Below are positions 1 through 29,787 of a stretch of 64,000 bases of DNA, in pieces. The translations under genes were made by a program, and so were the position numbers. The notes beneath the pieces are model-generated. The model did not search any database and was not told where the DNA came from. It was given only the letters and a program-made list of their open reading frames with translations. Within the stretch, counting starts at the first letter, position 1. Each line of letters opens with the position of its first letter. Origin of the DNA: Chrysaora quinquecirrha (Eukaryota > Cnidaria > Scyphozoa > Semaeostomeae > Pelagiidae); NCBI GenBank assembly GCA_014526335.1, contig JACTAT010000002.1, positions 1,526,752 through 1,590,751 on the forward strand, in the 5' to 3' direction.

Positions 1-83
1 CTTGGTATGAATTCCGCGCTAGTCAAGCGTTTAAATCTATTTCTGACGTTAATACTCTAAGGAGTGTCCAACGAAAAATTCTT
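1..83 (+). repeat. interspersed repeat R1, copy 1 (cut by window edge)
   Basis: The segment matches the 3' half of copies at 20815-20895 and 28170-28250: a GGTATGAATTCCGC-like block, then TTTCTGACGTTAATACTCT, then GGAGTGTCCAACGAAAAA. It lies in a UBA1 intron. The 5' half is outside the window. Confidence 0.6.
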
Positions 84-169
84 CTGTATGTTTATTTCTG
101 CTTTTAATAATCAATGTAATCAATTTTAGTTTTGTATGTATCTCTAAAAGAAATCTCTCTCTGTTGCAG

Positions 170-18006
<17,837 letters not shown>

Positions 18007-18944
18007 GAACAATATTAATATGAAAAACATTTTCATCTTCATCATTAAAGACATTTTCATTGTAGAAGTTTTGTTAAAAGTAGCTGACGATACGTAAAAC
18101 GGTAAAACATTTTGCACCAATCAATGTTAGTTAAAGTGGGTCGATTTGATAATACGTATGCTTTGTGGTACAGAAGACCATTTGTTGGATAAATCAGTAT
18201 ATCAAAAGCTTGATGCTCTTTCTATTAATTTTAGTATTTTTCATTTTTTCGCAAGTTTTCATCTAAAAGCAGCATCTTTTTCGAAGAAACGAAAAAAGGA
18301 CGAGAAGAACAAAAGAGTTGGCTTTGATCTTGCCTTGGCTTCATGACGAGGCTGTGTTATTCTTCAAGAGACGTGGCCTAAATCGACCAGCTACATGATG
18401 TGAAGTCGGTCAAAAAGACTGAAGAAAAAAAGAGAGAGAAGGCGTTTTGTGAAAGAACTGCTGCCTTATCTATGAAAGACGATTTCTGCTAGTGCTAGCA
18501 CCATGAACCAAAAAGGTTTGGCTTTGGGCTTAGAAATAGTGTTAAAAGTTGTACGTAGAGAACAAAGTCAGGCAGGTAAAACTTGATCCTAACTTTCTTC
18601 TTTCTATAGAGTACTAATAACAAGGCGTCAGAAGAACCAGGATAGAAACTGCTGTACGCACCGGTGTGTCATTTCGAAAAGCAATGCTCCTATTGTTTTG
18701 AGAACAATAGTCTTTGTTGATACCCTAGCTCCACCAGTGCTATCTAGAGAATGTTGGCTATTGTGACACCCACCAAATCAGAGCGTTCCAATTCCAAGCA
18801 CTTGAAATCTAATCTGCGGAGTATGGCGTGTGAACCCACGAAATAAACAAAAGAAAAGAACAATGGATACTGCTGTGCTCCCTAGCGTTTTAAGAAGAAT
18901 CTTTTAAATTCACTGAAAAGTTTGCTTTTGTTTTTCTTTTTAGA
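18007..18944. other. intergenic: UBA1 3' end to NFXL1 start
   Basis: Holds the UBA1 3' untranslated region and probably the NFXL1 promoter and 5' untranslated exon. A pyrimidine tract ending TTTTTAG stands directly before the NFXL1 start (18931-18943), so a 5' UTR intron likely ends there. No other gene or clear repeat seen. Confidence 0.5.
18044..18049 (+). promoter_or_regulatory. candidate poly(A) signal of UBA1
   Basis: ATTAAA lies 38 bases after the UBA1 stop codon. It is the commonest variant of the animal poly(A) signal. Position and orientation fit, but no transcript data support it. Confidence 0.35.
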
Positions 18945-21900
18945 ATGAATTCTATTTATAAAGACCTTTCTGGCCAAGGAAGAGGACGAGGAAGGGCAGG
19001 GGCAGGCAAGTTACAAATGGAGGAACATCATCCATTACCCCTTGGAGTACAAGAACGTCAAATGATAATATAAACAGAGATCACAGCCAATCTGGCAAAG
19101 CATCCAATTCTTCTAACAAGAAAACATTTAATAAAAGGGTACCTGAAGATCATTGGAAGAAAAGAGAGACAGCAAGTGAAAGTCGTCTTGAAAAAGCAAA
19201 GAAAATCAGACAAACTGCTGCTGAGAATTTTTCACATTTGTTAGATGAATCAGATTCAAGTGACGAAGAACTTAAAGAAGAAGAAATTTTGAAAAATGCA
19301 GTCAAAAGCTACAAGGAACAGTTTGAAGGTTTGAATTTTAATGTTGTCTTTGCTATTGCCATATTGCTAACTTTGAAATGTCTGACTATACATTATCTGA
19401 TAATTTGTCTCAGACACTGCTACATCTGCACATATTCGAATGGGGATATCATAAAATGCACCCCAGGTCTCCCCTGCCCAATAAAAGCTAAACTGGGGTC
19501 ATTTTAGAGCTGCATCATAAAGACATGGCAAGCAGACATGGGATATGGTCACCCCCAGCCATTGCCAGTATAGGATTTGCATATAATAAGCAAAATCTGA
19601 ACTTCAAGAAAAATGTTGCAGTATGCTTCTTGGTTATTTTTCTGAATTCCATGCCCTGATTAGCCTTTACTATGCCCATTTTGCCCCTCCAGTGTTACAC
19701 CTCTGGATTGCTACTTCATTAATCTTACTGATAGAAACTTTTTGGAGAGTGTGGTGGGCATGGCCCCTTAGGTGGGCGTGGCACCCTCAGGTGGGTGTGG
19801 CACCCTCAGGTGGGTGTGGCACCTTCATTGGCAGGGGCATTTTCTAGCTGATGTGCAATGCATGTCATTCTTTTCAATAGTTCTGTCTAGGCAAGGTGTG
19901 ACTCGTTTTTTACCTAAAACATCTAAATGATTGTATTTACTTCAATGAAAGCAGTCTTTAAGTTGCTTATATAAATTTTTAATGTGAATTTTTCAGATGA
20001 GAATGATCTTCCACAACCAAACCAATGTCTGACGGATCTCTTGAATTCTGGATCAAATGTTTGTCCTGTTTGTATTGACCCAGTCAAGCACCTAGATGCT
20101 GTAAGTCCGATTTTCAATTTGTTACCATTCTGCCTTTTAAAATTGCAAGAAACAGTGATAAAATCTCTGGACATACATAAAGCTTTTAAATTTGTCCAAA
20201 GATGTTTCTGCTGTTTCTCAGACCTTTCATCTTTATTCCATTTTGCCATTCAGTTGCAATGAAGTTAGTTTGTTCTGTGAGATATTTGTGTTTATTGATC
20301 TTTAAACTTTCAAGTTCAAAGCATTTATTCTTTTGCTGATTATATTCAACCCTTTTTCTCCTTAGGTCTGGAGCTGTATTGAGTGTTATGGTCTGTTTCA
20401 TTTGCAATGTATTCAGAGATGGGCTGGACAAAACGTTGGTGCACAAAAAATAGCATCAGATGCAGAATTATCTGAAGCAGAACTCAAGTGGTGCTGGTAA
20501 GTTTTAAGAAGGAAAAATAAAATTTGGAAGACTTGAGTACTTACAGATAAAAGGGAGCAAATAAGACAAAAATGCAGAGATTCAAAATCTAACTAACAGT
20601 ATATATAATATCAAATACAATAGTATATACAATATCAAATCTTACAATAATGAATTACCTAGGACAATACTACAAATTATACTATACCACACACTCACTT
20701 GGACTCTTCAGTTAATTCTATTGATCTTCCTGCTTTATCCCACAAGCTGATTGGTGTTTCAAACACAATTGCCAACTCAGCTTCAATGAGTGGTGCATTT
20801 CGATCTGCATCTGGGTATAAATTCTGCCTTCATCAAGTGTTTCGGACTGTTTCTGACTTTTATACTCTGAGGAGTGTCAGACGAAAAAAGCTATGTTCAA
20901 AAATGTTTCCACTGTTTCTTGCGATATTGAATACTTAAGAAAAGAGGAGATTTACAAATTTTCATTCCTGGCTTATGTACAAAATTATCTGGAATCCTGG
21001 ATATACTCTAGCGTTGCTTTAAAGAATCTTTGCATTTAAATCAAATCGTAACTTTTCTTGGCCATATAAGGATGACTTCTCAGTTTTCTGATCAAATTGA
21101 TTAAAGAATAATCTCTATTTAAAATTTTATATTGAATTTACTTTCTTTTTTAGCCCTAATTGTAGACATGATTATTCACAAGCTGAATGTCCAACAAAAT
21201 ACTTATGCTTCTGCCGAAAAGAGGTGTGAATCGTTATTAATGCCTTCTTCTTTGTGTCATATATGTTTTCTATGGCTGATGGAATTTTCATCTGTTGAAA
21301 GTCGATTCAATTTTTGTCTCATCATCTTTTCAGGAAGATCCAAAGTTTGATCCATGGTCCATTCCGCATTCTTGTGGACAAAAATGCTTGAAATCTCTAA
21401 CTCCTAATTGTGGACATGCCTGCCTTCTTCTCTGCCATCCAGGTAAACTTTTCTCGTCTTGTTTATCACAAAAGTTTTTCTTTCTTTGTAACAAGAAATT
21501 GATTAATACCACTTTGCCATCTTGCTTTCTCCGAGCAGTGTAAAACTTTGATTAAAAAGGAAAAACACCTCACCAAGGGGACTCAGAGGAACTCCTGCTT
21601 TGAGTAGAAAATGAAATATATTTAAAAAGGAATAAGGGACAACGGAACAAAGAAAATACCACAGAATGATCAAAAGTATATCATTTGAAACAGGATCCAA
21701 AATGACCATACCTACAACTTCTGCAACCTTTAAACGTATCAATAATTAATTGCGTTTTTTTAGCACCTCTGTAATATTTGAGATAGTTTAACTTCATACA
21801 CTTTCTACAGTTCTTCAATTTGTTTTTCAGGTCCCTGCCCACCTTGCCCTAAGACGGTCAAAACAAAATGCCATTGTGGAAGAAAAGGTCCGTCATTAAA

Positions 21901-24900
21901 AAGATGCTGTAATAAAGAATGGTCGTGTGGCATTTTATGTGGACATATGCTTTCTTGTGGCCATCATTCCTGTAAGAAACCATGTCATCCAGGTTTGTAC
22001 TTGTTTACCTAGAATGCATATCCTGTTTGATACTTTTTGCTGACAGAAAGTCTTAAGATTTTCAAATTATCCACATATCTCGTTGCCTGTCCCAATTATG
22101 GCAGTTGGAGCTCTTCTGATACGTTGCTTCGATTAGTTTAAAAGGCTTGTTATGAAGAGTGTTAATTATCATGCCTAAAACCATTTCAGAAACAGCCTTG
22201 ATAAGTGCGAATATATTTCGTCTTACTGAATTGTCATCATCGAAACTATGTTTACCGTTCTTTTTTATGAATTTGCTGCAGCAATAAGATGCTTACTTCA
22301 CTTTGAATTTGCTAAAAGCTTTTTACGTTTAATAATCCTGAGAGTATAAACGTCAGAAACAGCAGAATTTCTCAGATGCAGATCGAAATGTGCCAGTCAG
22401 AAAAGTGAAGCTAAATTGTGAACTCAGCGACTTCAAATAAAAGTTTTCGTCTCCTCTTTCTCGTTCCACTTCTACTCTACCTACTTCTACTTCTACTTCC
22501 TACTTCTACTTTCTTTTTTATAAGTGTCCTTATGCATGTTTAACCAATCATTTTACTAAAAAAGGGTAGTTACAGATTTGTTCTGATAATTTTAGGAGAA
22601 TGCCCACCGTGTATTGAAAACAGCCTGCAGCCCTGTCTCTGTTTGAAAAAGAAATGTTTACGTAACTGTGCAGAACCTGTTTGGCAGTGCGATGAGGTTT
22701 GCTATGTTTTTCTTTTTATTCTTTAAAGCTCTGTTTAGTACTGAAGGCTTCAGGTTAACATTTTAGGCATTGGCCCACAGTCATAATAGGCCTAATATTT
22801 ATCTTAAAAATGAACGTCAGATCATGTTGTTGTGTTCACTCACTCGATGTTTGCTTGATGAACAAACTTGTTCTTGTCTTGTTTTTTAGATTTGTGGTAA
22901 AGTCTTATCGTGTGGTAATCATACGTGTGAAAGAACTTGTCATGCTGATAGCTGCGGACCTTGTCCTAGAAGCAAAGAAAGATTTTGTCCTTGTGGAAAA
23001 ACTAGTAAGATAAAAACAACGCTACATAAAATTCGTTTTCTTACTAATTCTAAACACTACAACAAGAGACGCGAGATTAAAACTAACCCTGTACTGTGTG
23101 AAACTAACCTAAAACTAAAACTAAACTAAAACTGTTTATATAGTGGGGTAGTAAGGGGTACAAGGGGGAGTCGCCCCTCCACGGTAGGTTTTGCTTATAG
23201 CCTAATCTGATGTAGAATGTCGCTGAATATGACTTGCTTATCTTTTCTTTGACCACGCTCATATACCCCACTTATGTTGGAACTCTGCTCTATGCCACTG
23301 CATGTATACATAAATGATAAGAGAACGTTTTTTGAAGAAGACAAGAAGGACGTAAAGTATGCTTCGTGTGTCCAGGAAGCTCTGGGTACGTTAGAGAACA
23401 AAGGAAAGCTCCCCTAGACTTTTTCTCATTGGTTGTTCCATTGGAACTCGTCATTCATCGTCTTTAAAGGTAATTGCATGAATGGCTAGCTGCACAGCCA
23501 CATTTCCAGCGAGAGACTCCCACAAGGGGTTGGCAAGACTGCAGCCTAATCTCTTTTTCAAAACAAATCATAGTATTTATCACAGAATCTATCATTTGCT
23601 TAAGCCAATGCTGAGCAACGTTTTCGTAAATTGCAAGTTTACATAAGAAAAAACTACTTCAACATATCTTTTGATCTGTAGGCTTTCGATTGCCATGTAC
23701 TGAAGATATTATACCATGTGAAGACACGTGCGGTAAGCTTCTAGAATGTGGCAGCCATTATTGTCACAGAAGATGCCATTATGGACCATGTGAGACATGC
23801 AGACAGATTAGTACAAAGAAATGCAGATGTGGAAAGAGAAGCAAAGAAATCCCATGTTGTCAGACTTTGACATGTGATTTCAAATGCAATAATCTTAGAA
23901 ACTGTGGCAGACATCCTTGCAAAAGAAAGGTACATAATCTTTCGTTTTAGATCTTCATATAAGCCAGTAATTGCTATTATAGTTTAACAGATCTGTGTAC
24001 TAAAGATGTCTATTTAGAAGCAGAGTTAGGGTGTAATAGAAAGAAGGTTCTTAGTAAAGCTTTGACGGTATTCAGGACAATACTCAATTGCTATCTGATA
24101 TAAATGTGATTCAGCGTATTTTTCTTTGAAGTGTTGCGATGGAAATTGTCCAAGATGTGAACAGACGTGTAATAAAACATTATCCTGTCGAAATCACAAA
24201 TGTCCAGCTCAGTGTCACACAGGTACGTTCTCTGTTTTTTTCTTAGATTACAACATACGTGGTTATTGTTATTGCTCTAAACGTAATGCATCTAGTTAAG
24301 AAGGCAACTGCTTGCTTTCCAATTAGAAATCGTAAAATCTACATTGGTCTTAATGGCACAAGTTTCCAAGGATCTTCTGCATTGATCATTCAATACCCCC
24401 AATAGCCATTATCAATATAAGCACACTTGGAATTGATGCGAACTGACTGCAAAGCTATTCCATTGTGGAACTATCTTTTGATTTAACTTAGCAACTTCTA
24501 TATCCGTTACAAAACTTAAGCGTCGCTAGCTTAGTGATGAGGTATAACAAGGCATCATATTTTTCTACAGAGTGAAGATTTATCACTTCAATGGATATGT
24601 CATTGCAGCACTAACTCTAGCCGAAGTATAAGAAGCTGCAAAACAACAAATACAGACCCCTACTTCTTTCATTTCACCTTCGCACCTTTCAAGTAACATA
24701 ATTGTATTATCTTTAGGACCATGTTTTCCTTGCCCACTCAAGAAAGAGGTGACATGTTTTTGTGGAGCATCGTCAAAAGGGTAAATTGTGGAGCTGAAAG
24801 GATTACAAAACCTCCTAGATGCAAAGGAGAATGCAAGTACGTGAAGTAAACTTATATATTTTTATATTTCCCTCCAAAAATATACCACTGAAAGGGTTGT

Positions 24901-27900
24901 AATGCTTGTATCATACTTTTTTAGGATTCCACCTACCTGTCATCACGAGAAGAGAGAGGTAGAATTCCTATTTCGTATTAATCTCGTCATCTTTACTCTA
25001 ATTTTGTTTTTATTTATTATTTATGAAGGATTCTGCCATTTTTTAGCTTCATCTGTGCCATTTTAACAGATGTCCAACATGCAAACAAATTTGTGCTTTG
25101 CCATTAAAATCTTGTCAACATTTCTGTGTTGAACTTTGTCATGATCACATCTCCCTGGAAAAACCTAAGAAGGTAACACAATATTCAAATCTGATTATTT
25201 TTATAATCGAAATCCTGCTTGTTTTTGGCTTTCGAACCGCCTTGTATTTGCTATAATATAAAAATTTATTCTACAGCCAATTTTGAATGCATGGGAAAGG
25301 AAGCCGGAAACTGAAGAAAACTTTGTTGCCAGACCTTGTGCGCCATGCTTTGTACCACTGCAGAGGTAACGCTATTTTTTTCATCTGGTAGTGGGACGTT
25401 TATCCTTTGCATGCTCGTTATAATGGTGCAGTAAATAAGTCTGGTTTACCATGGCTCGTTGGGTTTCGTTGAGTGTCATTTGGTGTTTTTTGGTGTCGCT
25501 GACAAGTTGGAACTTTCTTGCAAGAGATTTTTGAAAATGCCTTTTTCCATTGGCTGGCACTAATTATCGCTTTAGTGTTGTGAAAATATTCTCTATCAAA
25601 ATATTCTTATAATAAGAGAAACCTATATCCTTGTGACATCCTTGAAGTATTCTAGTGTTTCCAAATTCTCAAATTCCAATTTTTTTCTTTTGCAGAGAAT
25701 GTTTTGGCAAACACGAGGTGAATCTTCTTTCTTCTCTTCCTCTCATTTTCTTAACCACTCGAATTTCGCCCCAAATCAGATACCTTGTCCATATTTCAAT
25801 CTCTCTTTACGTTTACTTAATTTTTTAGGTTTCTACTTTTCCTTGTTCACAAGACAAGCCATATTCTTGCAAACGAAAGTGTGGTCGATTGCTACAATGT
25901 GGAAATCATTTCTGTGAACGTGAATGCCATGTGGTTATAGATGCGCCTAAAGAAAATGAGGTGGGTCTTGATAACCTTTTGTCTTTGTTAACCTATTCTT
26001 CTGTTGAGTTTTTCTACCTTCTTTGTTTAGTTCTTCTCTGGGCAAGATATTTAAATAATCAGCATCGGTGTATTATCACATTTTAGGCTGGCACTGATTG
26101 CAGCATCTGTGAAGATGTATGTTCTAAACCAAGGCCAAAAGGTTGCACTCACAATTGCAAAAGGCGTTGCCATCCAGGTATCTATATCTCTCTTAAACTT
26201 CTACCTTAGCAGTACTGGTGTTTTCTTACAGTAGCTTAGGAGCAAATTTAGTTAAAGATTCTTGTAGATAATCAATTAGCTAACGACAATATGTCCTTCA
26301 CGTGATTGGCTGAAGAAACTAAGAGGTGAAATTGAGCTTTAAGATGTTTGTCATTTTATTGCAATAAAATTGTGAAAGATTTCAGTGCCCTACTTCGAAG
26401 CAAAGAGGGATTTTCGTGTTGGCAAATGAGAATTTTTGGAATTGGTAAAGTTATGGAGACACTGCCTCCCACTATTTACGTTTTCGAGCTCTGACGTGCT
26501 GGGAGATCATAGTCTATATCATCAGAAAGAGCAAGACTACATTATGTGTTCAGTTGAATTGAGTTTTTTTTCATTTATTCAAAATGAATTGCTTTATTAC
26601 ATTGAATCTTTTTCAACTTTTGTCAACTCTTTACATAGGAGATTGTCCCAACTGCACAAGATTTGTGAAAGTAAACTGTCATTGTGGCCTCATCATGATG
26701 GAAGTAAAATGCTGGTAACTTTTGATAATCTACTTTTATCTTTTTTCTCACCTTCCGTTTTGTTACTTTTGCATTTATTCCTGAATTTATTCGAGGGATG
26801 ATTCACTTCTTGGGTCTTGGATGCTTTCATCTCATACATCTTTGCTTGGAATCTTATTGCTTTAAAAGGCAATCCTTCAAAATCCCATTGTTTTACAAGG
26901 AAATCCCTTAAAAATCCTCTTGTTCAAACAAGAATCTCTGTACACCTTTCTGAGGAGTGAAGTACTGAAATACCTCTCGAATTTCTTCATTGATTATAAC
27001 GATTAATTAATTAATTTCTTTTAGTGTTCTAAATGGAGAAGACAATAAACTAAAATCTGAAGAAATATCATGCAAAAATCAATGCCCAAAACAAATTTCA
27101 TGTGGACATCGTTGCAACAAAATTTGTCATCTTGGATCATGTTCTCATTCTGATGAATGTAATCAAAAGACCAAGATTCAATGTCCTTGCAAAAGAAGAA
27201 AAAAGGTAAACAAAGTTATACTCATGTTTTGTATTACAGTTACGGAGGCCCTAACGGTCAATTTCATCACTACACTATAGCTAATGCTATCTTCATTATC
27301 ATTCTGAATTCTCGTCCTAACTTAGAAAGCTCTGATGGGGAAAACACTCTTTGAAACTTCCTTGAAGGTTTTGCTTTGTAAAATTTGGTTGTTGGTTCTC
27401 CCCCTCTTATGATGTTTTTATTGTTTGATTAAATTCATATGTTCATAAATTGTTATGTTTTTAGTTCTCCTGAATTTTCTTCCGATTAATTTGGCACAGA
27501 CAGAGCCCACGACGTGCATTTGTTTCAAAATGTCCACGTCAATAATTCTTTAACAGTTTAACATATAAGGCTTCATCACAAGAATTTTGTATTGCCTAGT
27601 CCAATCCGAACACCCAAGATTGGGTGATTACCCTCAGACAGGTGGAGCCCCCACCTCAACGGCATCCCTTGCAAGGACTGAAACGCTAACCTCTAAAGTG
27701 ACAGTGGTGGTTCTACATCGGTCAGCAGTGAGTGGAACTGAACAATGGGCCCCTGCCTTAAGAGGTATTGATTCAATCCACCCATTTTTAAGGCTGGCAG
27801 AACAAAGAAATTTGTTTTTCTACATTTTTCCACAAGTGGCACACCATAATAGATGGGATTCGAACCTGGACTGCATAACCAGAGAGCTTAGACTTGTTTT

Positions 27901-28518
27901 TCTAGATTATTTTTCATTTTTGGCAGGCAATTAACCTCACACTATCACTAAGCATTTAATTTACGTTTGTCTTTTGCAGGAATATCCATGCAAACAGGCT
28001 AGATCAGGAACAGTGAATTTAGAATGCGATGCGAAATGCAAAGAAGCGATTGAGAAACGGCAAAAAGAGGAAGACGAAAAAGCTGAGGCAGTCAAAGCAA
28101 AAGAACTGAAGAAGCAACAGGTAATTCATTAGAAGAAAATCTCTCTGATTGGTGCATTTCGAGCCGCATCTGGGTATAAATTCCGCCTTAGTTCATTGTT
28201 TCGGTCTTTTTCTGACGTTCATACTCTGAGGAGTGTCAGATGAAAAAAAAGCTTTTAAGTATGCCCGAAAATGATTCCGCTGTTTATCGCAATTTTGAAG
28301 TTTCGTACAACTCAAAGACTATTTGTTTTAATTTATTATATTTTTCTTTTCAGGAGGAGCTAGAATGGTTTCAGAGAAAAACACAGGGACGCAAGAGAAA
28401 GCACAAGACGGTTGTAATCGAAGAAGAAAAATCAATTCTACAGAAGTACGGAAAATGGATTTTTATTCCTCTTGTTATTGTTCTAATTTCTATTTGTTTG
28501 TTATTTGCGATAAAATAA
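18945..28518 (+). CDS. NFXL1: NFXL1, NFX1-type zinc-finger-like protein 1
   Basis: About 897 residues (human NFXL1 is about 911). Exons: 18945-19328, 19997-20100, 20366-20496, 21154-21223, 21334-21442, 21831-21992, 22596-22696, 22890-23004, 23682-23929, 24132-24222, 24717-24836, 24925-24958, 25047-25172, 25277-25365, 25696-25717, 25829-25960, 26087-26177, 26639-26714, 27025-27205, 27980-28120, 28354-28518. Order: Gly/Arg-rich start, acidic stretch, RING/PHD-like cysteine module ([14 protein letters not shown]), about eleven NFX1-type fingers ([17 protein letters not shown] type), a charged coiled coil, and a C-terminal membrane segment [18 protein letters not shown]. That anchor separates NFXL1 from NFX1. 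Two single-base losses break the frame: in the G-rich start (18990-19010) and at AAAAGGGTAAAT (~24780), where one more G restores sense. Precise function is poorly known; a RING-like ligase role is plausible. Confidence 0.93.
19745..19835 (+). repeat. minisatellite in NFXL1 intron
   Basis: About four units of ~22 bp around AGGTGGGTGTGGCACCCTC, with the first unit (GGTGGGCATGGCCCCTT) most diverged. Confidence 0.8.
20696..20900 (+). repeat. interspersed repeat R1, copy 2 (long copy)
   Basis: Reads CTTGGACTCTTCAGTTAATT, CTGATTGGTGTTTCAAACAC, GGTGCATTTCGATCTGCATC, TGGGTATAAATTCTGCC, then TTTCTGACTTTTATACTCTG and GGAGTGTCAGACGAAAAAAG. It aligns along its length with the reverse complement of 47447-47610. 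It lies in an NFXL1 intron. Confidence 0.75.
22330..22440 (-). repeat. interspersed repeat R1, copy 4 (inverted)
   Basis: The minus strand has GGCACATTTCGATCTGCATC followed by GTTTCTGACGTTTATACTCT, the R1 core order, with a shortened middle. It lies in an NFXL1 intron. Confidence 0.65.
22450..22515 (+). repeat. CTTCTA/CTTCC-rich microsatellite
   Basis: Imperfect repeats of CTACTTCTACTTC in an NFXL1 intron. Simple-sequence DNA with no gene. Confidence 0.7.
27845..27895 (-). repeat. tRNA-like fragment with B box
   Basis: The minus strand reads CTAAGCTCTCTGGTTATGCA followed by CCAGGTTCGAATCCCATC, which contains a full pol III B box. There is no complete tRNA fold, so a tRNA-derived SINE remnant is likelier than a gene. 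It lies in an NFXL1 intron. Confidence 0.4.
28138..28250 (+). repeat. interspersed repeat R1, copy 3
   Basis: Reads CTGATTGGTGCATTTCGAGC, CATCTGGGTATAAATTCCGC, TTTTTCTGACGTTCATACTC, GGAGTGTCAGATGAAAAAAA. It matches copy 2 closely. It lies in the last NFXL1 intron. Confidence 0.75.
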
Positions 28519-29787
28519 TTTGTTACACAATGGTTAAGGTTGAATATTTCGCGTTTTGCATGAATAAAATAGTATGATTATCGCAAAAGATGAACTTTTT
28601 TCTCATTTTTAATCTTTGAAACTTTGCTTTTGCGGTCCCTTGGGATGCAAAACTGCTATATGGCATGACTTTGCTTGAAGATTGGGTGTTTAATACCCAT
28701 GGCACCAGAAATTTAGCATTTAGGTTCAGTCTTGTGGAAAGCATAGCACATGTTGAAAGTTTGCCTTGAAGCTGTTGGCACAAAATACCCTAACTGTGTT
28801 CTTATCTAGAAAATTCGTTCGAAATTTGATGTAGAATACCTGAAAATACTGATGCCGAAAGATGAAATAGGGTTCATGAAATTTAAGAACTAGTTATGCT
28901 CCTTGAAACACTCCATTTGCGATGCCAGAGCAGACGCAAAAGGCGTTTGCTAACAGGCGGTTTAGACGAAGAACATCCGAAGATAAATGGGTAACCGAAG
29001 TGATCACAGATGGTAAAATCTGAAGCGCAATCAATACCTATCAAGTGAATGTACCAGCATGCTAAAGATACAGAGAGAGACGAAGGCCTGAACCAAAAGT
29101 TAGCAAGAATGAATTCAACAATGTAAGTTTGTTTATGCTTTGATTTGAAGGTAAAAAATTCGTCGATTTTGAACTTTTTGATAAACCTGAAGTCACAGCC
29201 GTGAAATAGGCAAAGATATGTTTGTAAGACAACCTAATAGCGGACGTGCTCGCTTGCCGCTGTGACACTGATTAACTTTTGGTATATGCTCAGCAGAACC
29301 ACTAGTAAGTAAACTTGCATAGAAAATTGCGTGCGAAGGTCTGCGATAATCGACAAATTTATTGTATAATTGCATAAAAGCGTTAATCAATTGTTACTTA
29401 CTGCAGCAATAATTTTGTCCCGTTACAAACCAATTAAAACCAAACCTTTCTGCGCAAACTTTCTGGAAAGCAGTAATTGGTGTCATGCCAAGCAAACTAA
29501 ACCAGAAAACCTTGTCAAGAAATGCTGCTTGCTATAACAAAACTAATGAAGGTGTAACGCCAAGTAAAAATCATTGTAAAAATTAAGGTATGAAAAGAAG
29601 AACTTTCAAAATAGCAGGAGTAAGTTGAATTAAATATACATATATCAATTACATAAATTAACTGTACAATAACGACTTCACTAAAATCCAAAATCTCGCT
29701 AAGAGCATTACTAAGATACAATTGGGATAAAAAATAGTTCTTTTTACCATCAATTTAGAAGACGATTTATCTATCTTGTTATTATCG
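28519..29787. other. intergenic: convergent 3' ends of NFXL1 and FAM47E-like
   Basis: Holds the 3' untranslated regions of both genes, which converge here. Beyond a candidate NFXL1 poly(A) signal I see no coding region, RNA gene or recognisable transposon. Confidence 0.5.
28563..28568 (+). promoter_or_regulatory. candidate poly(A) signal of NFXL1
   Basis: AATAAA stands 45 bases after the NFXL1 stop codon, in the right orientation and distance. Confidence 0.5.
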